NCBI RefSeq assembly: GCF_008806345.1
Contig: NZ_VZZJ01000019.1
Span: 1-64,000 of the forward strand
Length of the DNA stretch: 64,000 nt
DNA from: Methylobacterium planeticum
Lineage (GTDB): Bacteria; Pseudomonadota; Alphaproteobacteria; Rhizobiales; Beijerinckiaceae
Reading direction: 5' to 3'
Made by a program: the position numbers and the translations under genes
The notes under the pieces: model-generated
Database searches by the model: none
The model's input: the letters and a program-made list of their open reading frames with translations, nothing else
Told to the model about the DNA's origin: nothing
Shown here: positions 8,576-16,184 of the stretch, piece by piece
Layout: every line of letters begins with the position of its first letter
Position numbering within the stretch: the first letter of the stretch is position 1

Positions 8576-8733
8576 GGCCCGGATGCGCGGGAAGGCCCGG
8601 TCCCGGGTCCGGTCCCCGCGCCCGTGGCCTCCTCAGGTGATCGGCGGTGACGGGGCGGTGCGCCGCCCCCGACACGGACAAACATCAAGCGAGCGGGCCC
8701 GCCGCCCGCGTCAGTGAGACGGATTGGGAACAG

Positions 8734-9321
8734 ATGGCACGTGAACGGGAAGGCGGGGGCCGCGGCCGCCGCGACGATCGCGAGGAGCGCGACAGCGAGT
8801 TCGTGGACAAGCTCGTCCACATCAACCGCGTCGCCAAGGTGGTGAAGGGCGGCCGTCGCTTCGGCTTCGCGGCGCTCGTCGTCGTCGGCGACCAGAAGGG
8901 CCGCGTCGGCTTCGGCCACGGCAAGGCGCGCGAGGTGCCTGAGGCGATCCGCAAGGCGACGGAAGCCGCCAAGCGCGGCCTCATCCGGATCTCGCTCCGC
9001 GAGGGCCGGACGCTGCACCACGACGTCCAGGGCCGTCACGGCGCCGGCAAGGTCATCCTGCGCGCCGCGCCCCAGGGCACCGGCATCATCGCGGGCGGCC
9101 CGATGCGCGCCGTCTTCGAGACCCTCGGCATGCAGGACGTCGTCGCGAAGTCGCTGGGGTCGTCGAACCCCTACAACCTCGTGCGCGCAACCTTCGAGGC
9201 CCTGAAGAACGAGGACAGCCCGCGCTCGGTCGCGGCGCGGCGCGGTCTCAAGGTCTCGAGCCTTCAGAGCCGCCGCCGCGACGTCGATCCGGCGGACGCC
9301 TCCGAAGCCGCAGTCGCGTAA
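8734..9321 (+). CDS. rpsE: 30S ribosomal protein S5
   Basis: The product is 195 aa from ATG 8734 (MAREREGGGRGRRDDREERD). A longer in-frame ORF starts at 8647, but its extra 29 codons lack S5 similarity. The dsRNA-binding segment FVDKLVHINRVAKVVKGGRR and the AAPQGTGIIAGGPMRAVFE signature are present. S5 affects decoding fidelity. Confidence 0.95.
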   Translation: MAREREGGGRGRRDDREERDSEFVDKLVHINRVAKVVKGGRRFGFAALVVVGDQKGRVGFGHGKAREVPEAIRKATEAAKRGLIRISLREGRTLHHDVQGRHGAGKVILRAAPQGTGIIAGGPMRAVFETLGMQDVVAKSLGSSNPYNLVRATFEALKNEDSPRSVAARRGLKVSSLQSRRRDVDPADASEAAVA

Positions 9322-9333
9322 GGGGAGGGTGGA

Positions 9334-9525
9334 ATGGCTACCAAGACTCTCCGGGTCGAGCAGATCGGCTCGCCGATCCGCCGCGAGGCTTCCCAGCGCG
9401 CGACGCTGATCGGCCTCAAGCTCAACAAGCTGCACCGGGTCTCCGAGCTGGAGGATACCCCCTCCGTGCGCGGCATGATCCGCAAGGTGCAGCACCTCGT
9501 GCGCGTCCTCGACGGCGCGGCTTGA
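9334..9525 (+). CDS. rpmD: 50S ribosomal protein L30
   Basis: The product is 63 aa with the short L30 fold: LRVEQIGSPIRREASQRATL followed by GLKLNKLHRVSELEDTPSVR. It lies 12 bp after rpsE and 10 bp before rplO, as in most bacteria. Confidence 0.96.
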   Translation: MATKTLRVEQIGSPIRREASQRATLIGLKLNKLHRVSELEDTPSVRGMIRKVQHLVRVLDGAA

Positions 9526-9535
9526 GGAGGGCATC

Positions 9536-10036
9536 ATGAAACTGAACGAGATCCACGACAACGTCGGCGCGACCAAGAAGCGGATGCGCGTCGGCCGGGG
9601 CATCGGCTCCGGCAAGGGCAAGACCGCGGGACGCGGCGTGAAGGGCCAGAAGGCCCGCACCGGCGTCTCCATCAAGGGCTTCGAGGGCGGTCAGATGCCG
9701 CTGCATCGGCGCCTGCCCAAGCGCGGCTTCAACAACATCCATGCCGCCGACCTGAACGAGGTCAATCTCGGCCGGGTTCAGGCCGCGGTCGAGGCCGGCA
9801 AGCTCGACAAGAGCGCCACGGTGACGATCGACAGCCTCGTGGCCGCCGGCATCATCGCCCGTGCCCGCGACGGCGTGAAGCTCCTCGGCGTCGGCGATTT
9901 CAGCACGAAGCTCGCCTTCGAGGTGACCCGTGCGTCGAAGTCGGCGATCGCGGCGGTCGAGAAGGCCGGCGGGACCGTGAGCGTCGCCTTCGCCTCCGGT
10001 GTGTCGACCCGCGGCAAGGCCGAGGCGACCGCGTAA
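9536..10036 (+). CDS. rplO: 50S ribosomal protein L15
   Basis: The product is 166 aa. The glycine-rich N-terminal stretch with RVGRGIGSGKGKTAGRGVKG and the motif GFEGGQMPLHRRLPKRGF are diagnostic. L15 is a late assembly protein of the 50S subunit. It is followed by a terminator-like hairpin before secY. Confidence 0.97.
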   Translation: MKLNEIHDNVGATKKRMRVGRGIGSGKGKTAGRGVKGQKARTGVSIKGFEGGQMPLHRRLPKRGFNNIHAADLNEVNLGRVQAAVEAGKLDKSATVTIDSLVAAGIIARARDGVKLLGVGDFSTKLAFEVTRASKSAIAAVEKAGGTVSVAFASGVSTRGKAEATA

Positions 10037-10080
10037 CGCGGTTGCACCGGGTTCTCGCAGCCCTTAAGTCGAAGCGCTGA

Positions 10081-10124
10081 GCGGCGGCCCGTGCGACCTC
10101 GCGCGTGGCCGCCGCTTCGTTTTT
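10081..10124 (+). terminator. Terminator after rplO
   Basis: GCGGCGGCC (10081-10089) pairs with GGCCGCCGC (10107-10115) and is followed by TTCGTTTTT. This is a good intrinsic terminator or attenuator between rplO and secY, suggesting that secY-adk expression is partly uncoupled from the ribosomal block. Confidence 0.65.
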
Positions 10125-10172
10125 CAGGGGTGCCCTCAGGCCCCGTACAATCCGTTCTCAGGAATACAGGCC

Positions 10173-11519
10173 ATGGCCTCAGCCGCCGAGCAGCTTGCCG
10201 CCAACCTCAATTTCGGGGCAATCGCGAAGGCCGATGAGCTCAAGAAGCGCATCTGGTTCACGCTCGGCGCCCTCGTGGTGTTCCGGCTCGGCACCTACAT
10301 CCCGATCCCGGGCATCGACCCCGAGCAGTTCGCGCGGAACTTCCAGCAGCAGGCCGGCGGCGTGCTCGGCCTGTTCAATATGTTCTCGGGCGGGGCCGTG
10401 GAGCGCATGGCGATCTTCGCGCTGAACATCATGCCCTACATCTCGGCCTCGATCATCATTCAGCTCCTGACCTCGGTGATCCCGAGCCTGGAGACCCTGA
10501 AGAAGGAGGGCGAGTCCGGCCGCAAGGTCATCAACCAGTACACCCGCTACCTCACGGTCCTCCTCGCCCTGGTGCAGTCCTGGGGCATCGCGGTGGGGCT
10601 GCAGAGCTCGAGCGCGGCGATCGACCCGGGTCCGTTCTTCCTGCTCTCGACGGTCATCACCCTCACGGGCGGCACCCTGTTCCTGATGTGGATCGGTGAG
10701 CAGATCACCTCGCGCGGCATCGGCAACGGCTCGTCGCTGATCATCTTCGCGGGCATCGTCGCCCACCTGCCCACCGCCATCATCGGCGCGCTGGAGCTCG
10801 GCCGGACGGGCGCCCTGTCCTCCGCGGTGATCCTCGGCGTCGGCATCGCGGCGATCGCCCTCGTGTACTTCATCGTCTTCATGGAGCGCGCCCAGCGCCG
10901 CCTCCTGATCAACTATCCCAAGCGCCAGGTCGGCAACCGCATGTACGAGGGCCAGACCTCGTTCCTGCCGCTGAAGCTCAACACCTCGGGCGTGATCCCG
11001 CCGATCTTCGCCTCCTCGCTGCTGCTGCTGCCCGCCACCGTGGCGAGCTTCTCGGCGAACCAGGGCGGCACCGGCTTCCTGGCCACGATCACGACCTATC
11101 TGGGGCACGGCCGGCCGCTCTACATGCTGCTCTACGCTGCCCTGATCATCTTCTTCGCCTTCTTCTACACGGCGGTGGTGTTCAACCCGCAGGAGACCGC
11201 CGACAACCTGAAGAAGCATGGCGGCTTCATCCCGGGCATCCGCCCCGGCGAGCGCACCGCGGCCTTCATCGACAAGGTGCTGACCCGCATCACCCTGATC
11301 GGCGCCCTCTACCTCACCTTCGTCTGCCTCGTGCCCGAGATCCTGGCCTCCTATGCCAGCGCCAGCCTGGGCTTCGGCGGCACCTCGCTCCTCATCGTCG
11401 TCTCGGTGACGATGGACACCGTGGCCCAGATCCACGGACATCTGATGGCCCACCAGTACGAGGGCCTGGTGAAGAAGGCGAAACTCCGCGGCGCCTCGAC
11501 CACGCAGCGCCGCCGCTAG
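10173..11519 (+). CDS. secY: Preprotein translocase channel subunit SecY
   Basis: The product is 448 aa with about ten hydrophobic segments, the expected SecY topology. It opens with the N-terminal amphipathic stretch and RLGTYIPIPGIDP, then MFSGGAVERMAIFALNIMPY, and ends with the conserved GHLMAHQYEGLVKKAKLRG tail. SecY forms the inner-membrane channel for secretory and membrane proteins with SecE and SecG. It sits between rplO and adk, as in most bacteria. Confidence 0.97.
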   Translation: MASAAEQLAANLNFGAIAKADELKKRIWFTLGALVVFRLGTYIPIPGIDPEQFARNFQQQAGGVLGLFNMFSGGAVERMAIFALNIMPYISASIIIQLLTSVIPSLETLKKEGESGRKVINQYTRYLTVLLALVQSWGIAVGLQSSSAAIDPGPFFLLSTVITLTGGTLFLMWIGEQITSRGIGNGSSLIIFAGIVAHLPTAIIGALELGRTGALSSAVILGVGIAAIALVYFIVFMERAQRRLLINYPKRQVGNRMYEGQTSFLPLKLNTSGVIPPIFASSLLLLPATVASFSANQGGTGFLATITTYLGHGRPLYMLLYAALIIFFAFFYTAVVFNPQETADNLKKHGGFIPGIRPGERTAAFIDKVLTRITLIGALYLTFVCLVPEILASYASASLGFGGTSLLIVVSVTMDTVAQIHGHLMAHQYEGLVKKAKLRGASTTQRRR

Positions 11520-11706
11520 GCGTCGTGTTCGTGGGTGCGCGCCGCGCGCCCGCGAACATTTTTCCTCGCGCTGGACCGCATTGGCCTTTTCTCCGACTCG
11601 CCCGGACGCGCAATTCCGGTAGAACGACGTTTCGCGGGCGATGCCAGGGAGGCTTCGCCGGACGCCCTGCAAGCCCGAAAGCGGGCAATGGACGAGGATC
11701 GATGCC

Positions 11707-12309
11707 ATGCGGATCATTCTGCTCGGACCGCCCGGCGCGGGGAAGGGGACGCAGTCCGAGCGGATCGTGGCGCGGTTCGGGATCCCGCAACTCTCCACCG
11801 GCGACATGCTGCGCGCGGCGGTGGCGGCCGGAACCCCGGTCGGCCTCCAGGCGAAATCCATCATGGAGAGCGGCGGGCTCGTGCCCGACGCGGTGGTGGT
11901 CGGCATCGTGGCCGACCGCATCGAGGAGGCCGATGCCAAGCGCGGCTTCATCCTCGACGGCTTCCCGCGCACCGTCGAGCAGGCCATCGCCCTCGACAAG
12001 ATGCTCGCCGAGAAGGGCATCGCCCTGTCGGCCGTCGTCGAGTTCAAGGTGGACGAGGAAGCCCTCGTGGGCCGCATCGCCAGGCGCGCGGAGGAGACCG
12101 CCGCGCGCGGCCAGCCGGTCCGCAAGGACGACACCCCCGAGGTGTTCAAGACGCGCCTCGAGGCCTACCGGCGGCAGACCGCGCCGCTCTCCGCCTACTA
12201 CGCCAAGACCGGCATGCTCCAGGCGATCGACGGCATGAAGCCGATCGACACGGTGACCGAGGAGGTCATGTCGGCGCTCGAGGCCCATGTCGAGAAGGCG
12301 ACCTCCTGA
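11707..12309 (+). CDS. adk: Adenylate kinase, short-LID type
   Basis: The product is 200 aa from ATG 11707 (MRIILLGPPGAGKGTQSERI); the P-loop GPPGAGKGT is at residues 7-15. The enzyme interconverts 2 ADP with ATP and AMP. The AMP-binding DGFPRT motif is intact. The LID segment after GRIARRA is short and has no zinc-binding cysteines, a form common in alphaproteobacteria. An upstream in-frame ATG at 11641 gives 22 extra residues with no family support. Confidence 0.95.
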   Translation: MRIILLGPPGAGKGTQSERIVARFGIPQLSTGDMLRAAVAAGTPVGLQAKSIMESGGLVPDAVVVGIVADRIEEADAKRGFILDGFPRTVEQAIALDKMLAEKGIALSAVVEFKVDEEALVGRIARRAEETAARGQPVRKDDTPEVFKTRLEAYRRQTAPLSAYYAKTGMLQAIDGMKPIDTVTEEVMSALEAHVEKATS

Positions 12310-12322
12310 GCGCCGCGGCGCG

Positions 12323-12366
12323 TTGACAAAGGGCGAGTTGACAAAGGGACTGGCCCGCGCTAGCAG
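12323..12366 (+). promoter_or_regulatory. Promoter region of the alpha block with duplicated TTGACA
   Basis: Two copies of TTGACAAAGGG start at 12323 and 12338, forming a 15-bp direct repeat. The second TTGACA (12338-12343) is 17 bp from TAGCAG (12361-12366), an acceptable -10. This would give an rpsM leader of about 155 nt. The first copy has no good -10 at the right distance and may be a spare -35 or a regulator site. Confidence 0.5.
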
Positions 12367-12529
12367 GCCCGTCTTCGTCCAGACGCGATTGGGTCCGGGG
12401 CGCCTCGACAGGGGCGGTCGCGGGCCGACTTGTCGTTCGGACGGCGTGCAGGGGCCGGCCTCCACCGGACGCACGTGAACCGAGACACCGGCGCGGGCTG
12501 AGAGCCCGAGCGCCACATGGAGCAAGACC

Positions 12530-12898
12530 TTGGCCCGTATCGCAGGCGTCAACATCCCGACGAACAAGCGCGTCGTCATCGCGCTCCAGTACATCCACGG
12601 CATCGGCTCGAAGAAGGCCGAGGAGATCACCGAGAAGGTCGGCATCCCGGCCGAGCGCCGCGTGAACCAGCTCACCGACGCCGAGGTGCTCCAGATCCGC
12701 GAGACCATCGACCGCGACTACATCGTCGAGGGCGACCTGCGCCGCGAGGTCTCGATGAACATCAAGCGCCTGATGGATCTCGGCTGCTACCGGGGCCTGC
12801 GCCACCGCCGCAACCTGCCGGTCCGCGGCCAGCGCACCCACACCAACGCCCGCACCCGCAAGGGCAAGTCGAAGCCGATCGCCGGCAAGAAGAAGTAA
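12530..12898 (+). CDS. rpsM: 30S ribosomal protein S13
   Basis: The product is 122 aa with a TTG start at 12530: the conserved MARIAGVNIPTNKRVVIALQ begins there, GGAG lies 7 nt upstream, and no in-frame ATG or GTG fits. The helix-hairpin-like IHGIGSKKAEEI and the C-terminal RGQRTHTNARTRKGK motif are present. S13 forms intersubunit bridges. It is first in the alpha block. Confidence 0.96.
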   Translation: MARIAGVNIPTNKRVVIALQYIHGIGSKKAEEITEKVGIPAERRVNQLTDAEVLQIRETIDRDYIVEGDLRREVSMNIKRLMDLGCYRGLRHRRNLPVRGQRTHTNARTRKGKSKPIAGKKK

Positions 12899-13074
12899 TT
12901 TCCGGCTTCCGGAGAGCCGGGCTCGCCCCGTCCCTCCCACGGCCCCGCGCCGGGCGCCCCTCCGACGGGACCCGGCCCGAACCTGGCGGCGATCCGAGGA
13001 TGCGCCGCCGAGATCCTGGAAGAATCCCGAGCGCCTGGTGTTACGGGCGTGCTTGAAGGAAGTGAGCGAGACAT

Positions 13075-13464
13075 ATGGCCAAGGAACCGACCCGCGTCCG
13101 CCGGCGCGAACGCAAGAACATCGTCTCGGGCGTCGCGCACGTGAACGCCTCGTTCAACAACACGATGATCACCATCACGGACGCGCAGGGCAACACGATC
13201 TCCTGGTCGTCGGCCGGCGCGATGGGCTTCAAGGGCTCGCGCAAGTCGACCCCCTACGCCGCCCAGGTCGCGGCCGAGGATGCGGCCCGCAAGGCCTCCG
13301 AGCACGGCATGCGCACCCTCGAGGTCGAGGTCTCGGGCCCGGGTTCGGGCCGCGAGTCGGCGCTCCGCGCGCTCCAGGCCGCGGGCTTCACCGTGACCTC
13401 GATCCGCGACGTCACCTCGATCCCGCACAACGGCTGCCGCCCGCGCAAGCGTCGCCGCGTCTGA
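13075..13464 (+). CDS. rpsK: 30S ribosomal protein S11
   Basis: The product is 129 aa with the conserved GVAHVNASFNNTMITITDAQ segment and the C-terminal DVTSIPHNGCRPRKRRRV. S11 lies on the 30S platform near the mRNA exit. It starts 176 bp after rpsM, an unusually wide gap for this block, and is followed by a non-ribosomal gene rather than rpoA. Confidence 0.97.
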   Translation: MAKEPTRVRRRERKNIVSGVAHVNASFNNTMITITDAQGNTISWSSAGAMGFKGSRKSTPYAAQVAAEDAARKASEHGMRTLEVEVSGPGSGRESALRALQAAGFTVTSIRDVTSIPHNGCRPRKRRRV

Positions 13465-13508
13465 GCGGAGACGCGCGGCGGACGGAGCGGCAACAGACGG
13501 AGGACTGC

Positions 13509-14384
13509 GTGGCAGACGGTTCGAAGGCACTTCCGGGGGCCCTGCGTTGGAACCTGGGCGATCTCACGATCACCGTTCTCAACGACGGGTACCTGCCGGA
13601 AACCCTCGACGTCGTCACAGGGATCTCGAAGGCGGAGGCCGGCACGCTTCAGGCGGCCGGCTTTCGTGCTGAGGCTCCCCGCCTCACCCTGAACGCCTTC
13701 CTGATCACGGGTCCGGGCCGCGCGCCGGTCCTGATCGATACCGGGATGGGCGGGTTCGGGGGCGACACCCTCGGCCGCGTGCCGGCGGCCCTCGCGCTGA
13801 CGGGCACGCGGCCGGAGGAGATCGGGACGGTTCTGCTGAGCCATCTCCATCCCGACCACGCGGGCGGCCTGCTCTCGCGGGAGGGCCAGGCGGCCTACCC
13901 GAACGCCGAGGTCGTCCTGCACGCGGACGAGGCGGCACACTGGCTCGGCGACGCGGCCCTGGCGCGGGCGCCCGCCGAGGCGAAGCCCTATTTCGAGGGC
14001 GCGCAGAAGGCGCTGGCGCCCTACGGCGACCGGATGCGCACGATCACCGGAGGCGAGGTGGCTCCCGGGGTGACCGCGGTGCCGCTGCCGGGCCACACGC
14101 CCGGGCATACGGGGTTCCGCATCGTCTCGGGGGGCGAGACCCTGATGATGTGGACCGACGTGGTGCACCTGCCGGCGATCCAGTTCAGGCAACCGGAGGC
14201 CGGCGTGGTCTTCGATGTCGACGGCGAGCAGGCGCGGGCGACGCGCAAGCGCGTCCTCGACGAGGTCGCGAGCGAGCGCAGCTTCATCGCGGGCTCGCAT
14301 CTCGAATTTCCGGCGCTCGGCTACGTCGTGCGCGAGGGAGCCGGATACCGCTTCGTGCCCGAACTCTGGGTCGCGGCACAGTAA
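13509..14384 (+). CDS. Metallo-beta-lactamase-fold hydrolase inserted in the alpha block
   Basis: The product is 291 aa from GTG 13509, which lies 4 nt after ACGGAGGA. It has the full MBL metal-ligand set: HLHPDH at residues 112-117, the HTPGHTGF histidine, the Asp of MWTDVVH and a final His in AGSHLEF. The fold binds two metal ions and usually hydrolyses thioesters, lactones or phosphoesters; the substrate cannot be told. No signal peptide is evident, so it is probably cytoplasmic. It sits 44 bp after rpsK and 100 bp before rpoA, an unexpected place for such a gene. Codon use is as GC-rich as that of its neighbours. Confidence 0.88.
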   Translation: MADGSKALPGALRWNLGDLTITVLNDGYLPETLDVVTGISKAEAGTLQAAGFRAEAPRLTLNAFLITGPGRAPVLIDTGMGGFGGDTLGRVPAALALTGTRPEEIGTVLLSHLHPDHAGGLLSREGQAAYPNAEVVLHADEAAHWLGDAALARAPAEAKPYFEGAQKALAPYGDRMRTITGGEVAPGVTAVPLPGHTPGHTGFRIVSGGETLMMWTDVVHLPAIQFRQPEAGVVFDVDGEQARATRKRVLDEVASERSFIAGSHLEFPALGYVVREGAGYRFVPELWVAAQ

Positions 14385-14484
14385 CGAATCATTCGGAGGC
14401 CGAACCGCGCGTGGGGGCGCGGCGGGGCGGCATCCGGCGCGGGCCATGAGTGCGGACCGCGCCCGTATTGCGAGAGGTAGGACC

Positions 14485-15504
14485 GTGGTCATTCAGAAGA
14501 ACTGGCAAGAGCTCATCAAGCCGAACAAGCTGCAGGTCTCGACCGGCGACGACCCGAAGCGCGTCGCCACGGTCGTGGCCGAGCCGCTCGAGCGCGGCTT
14601 CGGCACGACGCTGGGCAACTCGCTCCGCCGCGTGCTCCTCTCCTCGCTGCAGGGCGCGGCCGTGACGTCGGTCCAGATCGACGGCGTGCTGCACGAGTTC
14701 TCCTCGATCCCGGGCGTGCGCGAGGACGTCACCGACATCGTCCTCAACATCAAGACCATCGCGATCCGCTCGCAGACGGACCAGCCGAAGCGCATGACCC
14801 TGCGCAAGACCGGCCCGGGCACCGTCACGGCGGGCGATATCGGGGCGGTCGGCGACATCCAGATCCTGAACCCGGACCTCGTGATCTGCACCCTCGACGA
14901 CGGCGCCGAGATCCGGATGGAGTTCACGGTCGCCACCGGCAAGGGCTACGTCCCGGCCGAGCGCAACCGGCCCGAGGACGCGCCGATCGGCCTGATCCCG
15001 GTCGACGCCCTGTTCTCGCCCGTCACCAAGGTCAGCTACCGCATCGAGACCACCCGCGAGGGCCAGGATCTCGACAAGGACAAGCTGACGATGACGATCG
15101 AGACCAACGGCGCGGTCACGCCGGAGGATGCGCTGGCCTACGCCGCCCGCATCATCCAGGACCAGCTGCAGGTCTTCGTGAACTTCGAGGAGCCCCGCAA
15201 GGAGGAGGCCGCGCCGCTCGCGCCGCAGCTGCCCTTCAACCCGGCCCTCCTCAAGAAGGTCGACGAGCTGGAGCTGTCGGTCCGCTCGGCGAACTGCCTG
15301 AAGAACGACAACATCGTGTATATCGGCGACCTCATCCAGAAGTCCGAGGGCGAGATGCTGCGGACCCCGAACTTCGGCCGCAAGTCGCTCAACGAGATCA
15401 AGGAAGTGCTGGCCGGCATGGGCCTGCATCTCGGCATGGACGTTCCCGGCTGGCCGCCGGAGAACATCGAGGATCTCGCCAAGCGCTTCGAGGAGCATTA
15501 CTGA
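14485..15504 (+). CDS. rpoA: RNA polymerase alpha subunit
   Basis: The product is 339 aa from GTG 14485 (MVIQKNWQELIKPNKLQVST); the in-frame ORF extends upstream, but this start fits the family and follows GAGAGGTAGG. The N-terminal assembly domain contains ERGFGTTLGNSLRRVLLSSL. The C-terminal domain (from about residue 245) carries ELELSVRSANCLKNDNI and NFGRKSLNEIKEVL, which contact UP elements and activators. Confidence 0.97.
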   Translation: MVIQKNWQELIKPNKLQVSTGDDPKRVATVVAEPLERGFGTTLGNSLRRVLLSSLQGAAVTSVQIDGVLHEFSSIPGVREDVTDIVLNIKTIAIRSQTDQPKRMTLRKTGPGTVTAGDIGAVGDIQILNPDLVICTLDDGAEIRMEFTVATGKGYVPAERNRPEDAPIGLIPVDALFSPVTKVSYRIETTREGQDLDKDKLTMTIETNGAVTPEDALAYAARIIQDQLQVFVNFEEPRKEEAAPLAPQLPFNPALLKKVDELELSVRSANCLKNDNIVYIGDLIQKSEGEMLRTPNFGRKSLNEIKEVLAGMGLHLGMDVPGWPPENIEDLAKRFEEHY

Positions 15505-15655
15505 GGCGCTCGGCCCCGCGACCCCGCTCTCCGAGAGCCGGGGTCGCGTCGGGAGAATCCCGCCGCGGGGTCAAGCGGATCGAGAGAGAAGCCCCGCTCC
15601 CGGGGCGCATGGCCGTACCGTGGCACGGCGGCCATCAGAATGAAGGAAAGCCATC

Positions 15656-16072
15656 ATGCGTCACGGTTTCCGCGGTCGTCGCTTCAACCGCACCACCGAG
15701 CACCGCAAGGCGATGTTCGCCAACATGTCCGCCGCGCTGATCAAGCACGAGCAGATCATCACCACCCTGCCGAAGGCCAAGGACCTGCGTCCGGTCGTCG
15801 AGAAGCTGATCACGCTGGGCAAGACCGACAGCATCCACGCGCGTCGCCTGGCCATGTCGCAGATCCGCGACGAGGCGATGGTCAAGAAGCTCTTCGCCGT
15901 GCTCGGCCCGCGCTACAACGCCCGTCCGGGCGGCTATTGCCGCATCATGAAGGCCGGCTTCCGCTACGGCGACAACGCCCCGATGGCGGTCATCGAGTTC
16001 GTGGACCGCGACGTCGATGCCCGCGGCAAGGATTCCGGCCCGGTCCAGGGCGGCGAGGCCGAAGCGGCCTGA
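15656..16072 (+). CDS. rplQ: 50S ribosomal protein L17
   Basis: The product is 138 aa, starting MRHGFRGRRFNRTTEHRKAM, with the conserved EQIITTLPKAKDLRPVVEKL segment. It has a Gly/Glu/Ala tail beyond the core. It closes the alpha block and is followed by a clear terminator. Confidence 0.97.
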   Translation: MRHGFRGRRFNRTTEHRKAMFANMSAALIKHEQIITTLPKAKDLRPVVEKLITLGKTDSIHARRLAMSQIRDEAMVKKLFAVLGPRYNARPGGYCRIMKAGFRYGDNAPMAVIEFVDRDVDARGKDSGPVQGGEAEAA

Positions 16073-16106
16073 TCGGTCGAAGCCCGACAGTTTCGAACGG
16101 ATGCGA

Positions 16107-16133
16107 GAGGCGGCCCCCCGGGGCCGCCTCTTT
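16107..16133 (+). terminator. Terminator after rplQ
   Basis: GAGGCGGCCCC (16107-16117) pairs with GGGGCCGCCTC (16120-16130), followed by TTTCG. The stem is perfect and lies in the gap between rplQ and the end of the convergent chemosensory operon, so it may serve both strands, though only the plus strand has a T-run. Confidence 0.7.
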
Positions 16134-16184
16134 CGCGTTCAGGGCCTCGCGTCGGCCGAGAGCGGGCGGGAAAAACCCCGGCCG

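Noticed and set aside
10179..12149. A 656-codon minus-strand frame across secY and adk.
   Set aside because: It is antisense to two essential genes and has no domain signature or ribosome binding site.
11707..12309. Short adenylate kinase as a truncated gene.
   Set aside because: The short LID without zinc cysteines is a normal form in alphaproteobacteria, and all catalytic motifs are intact.
12287..12478. A 63-codon ORF between adk and rpsM.
   Set aside because: It spans the promoter-like TTGACA pair and carries no recognisable protein motif.
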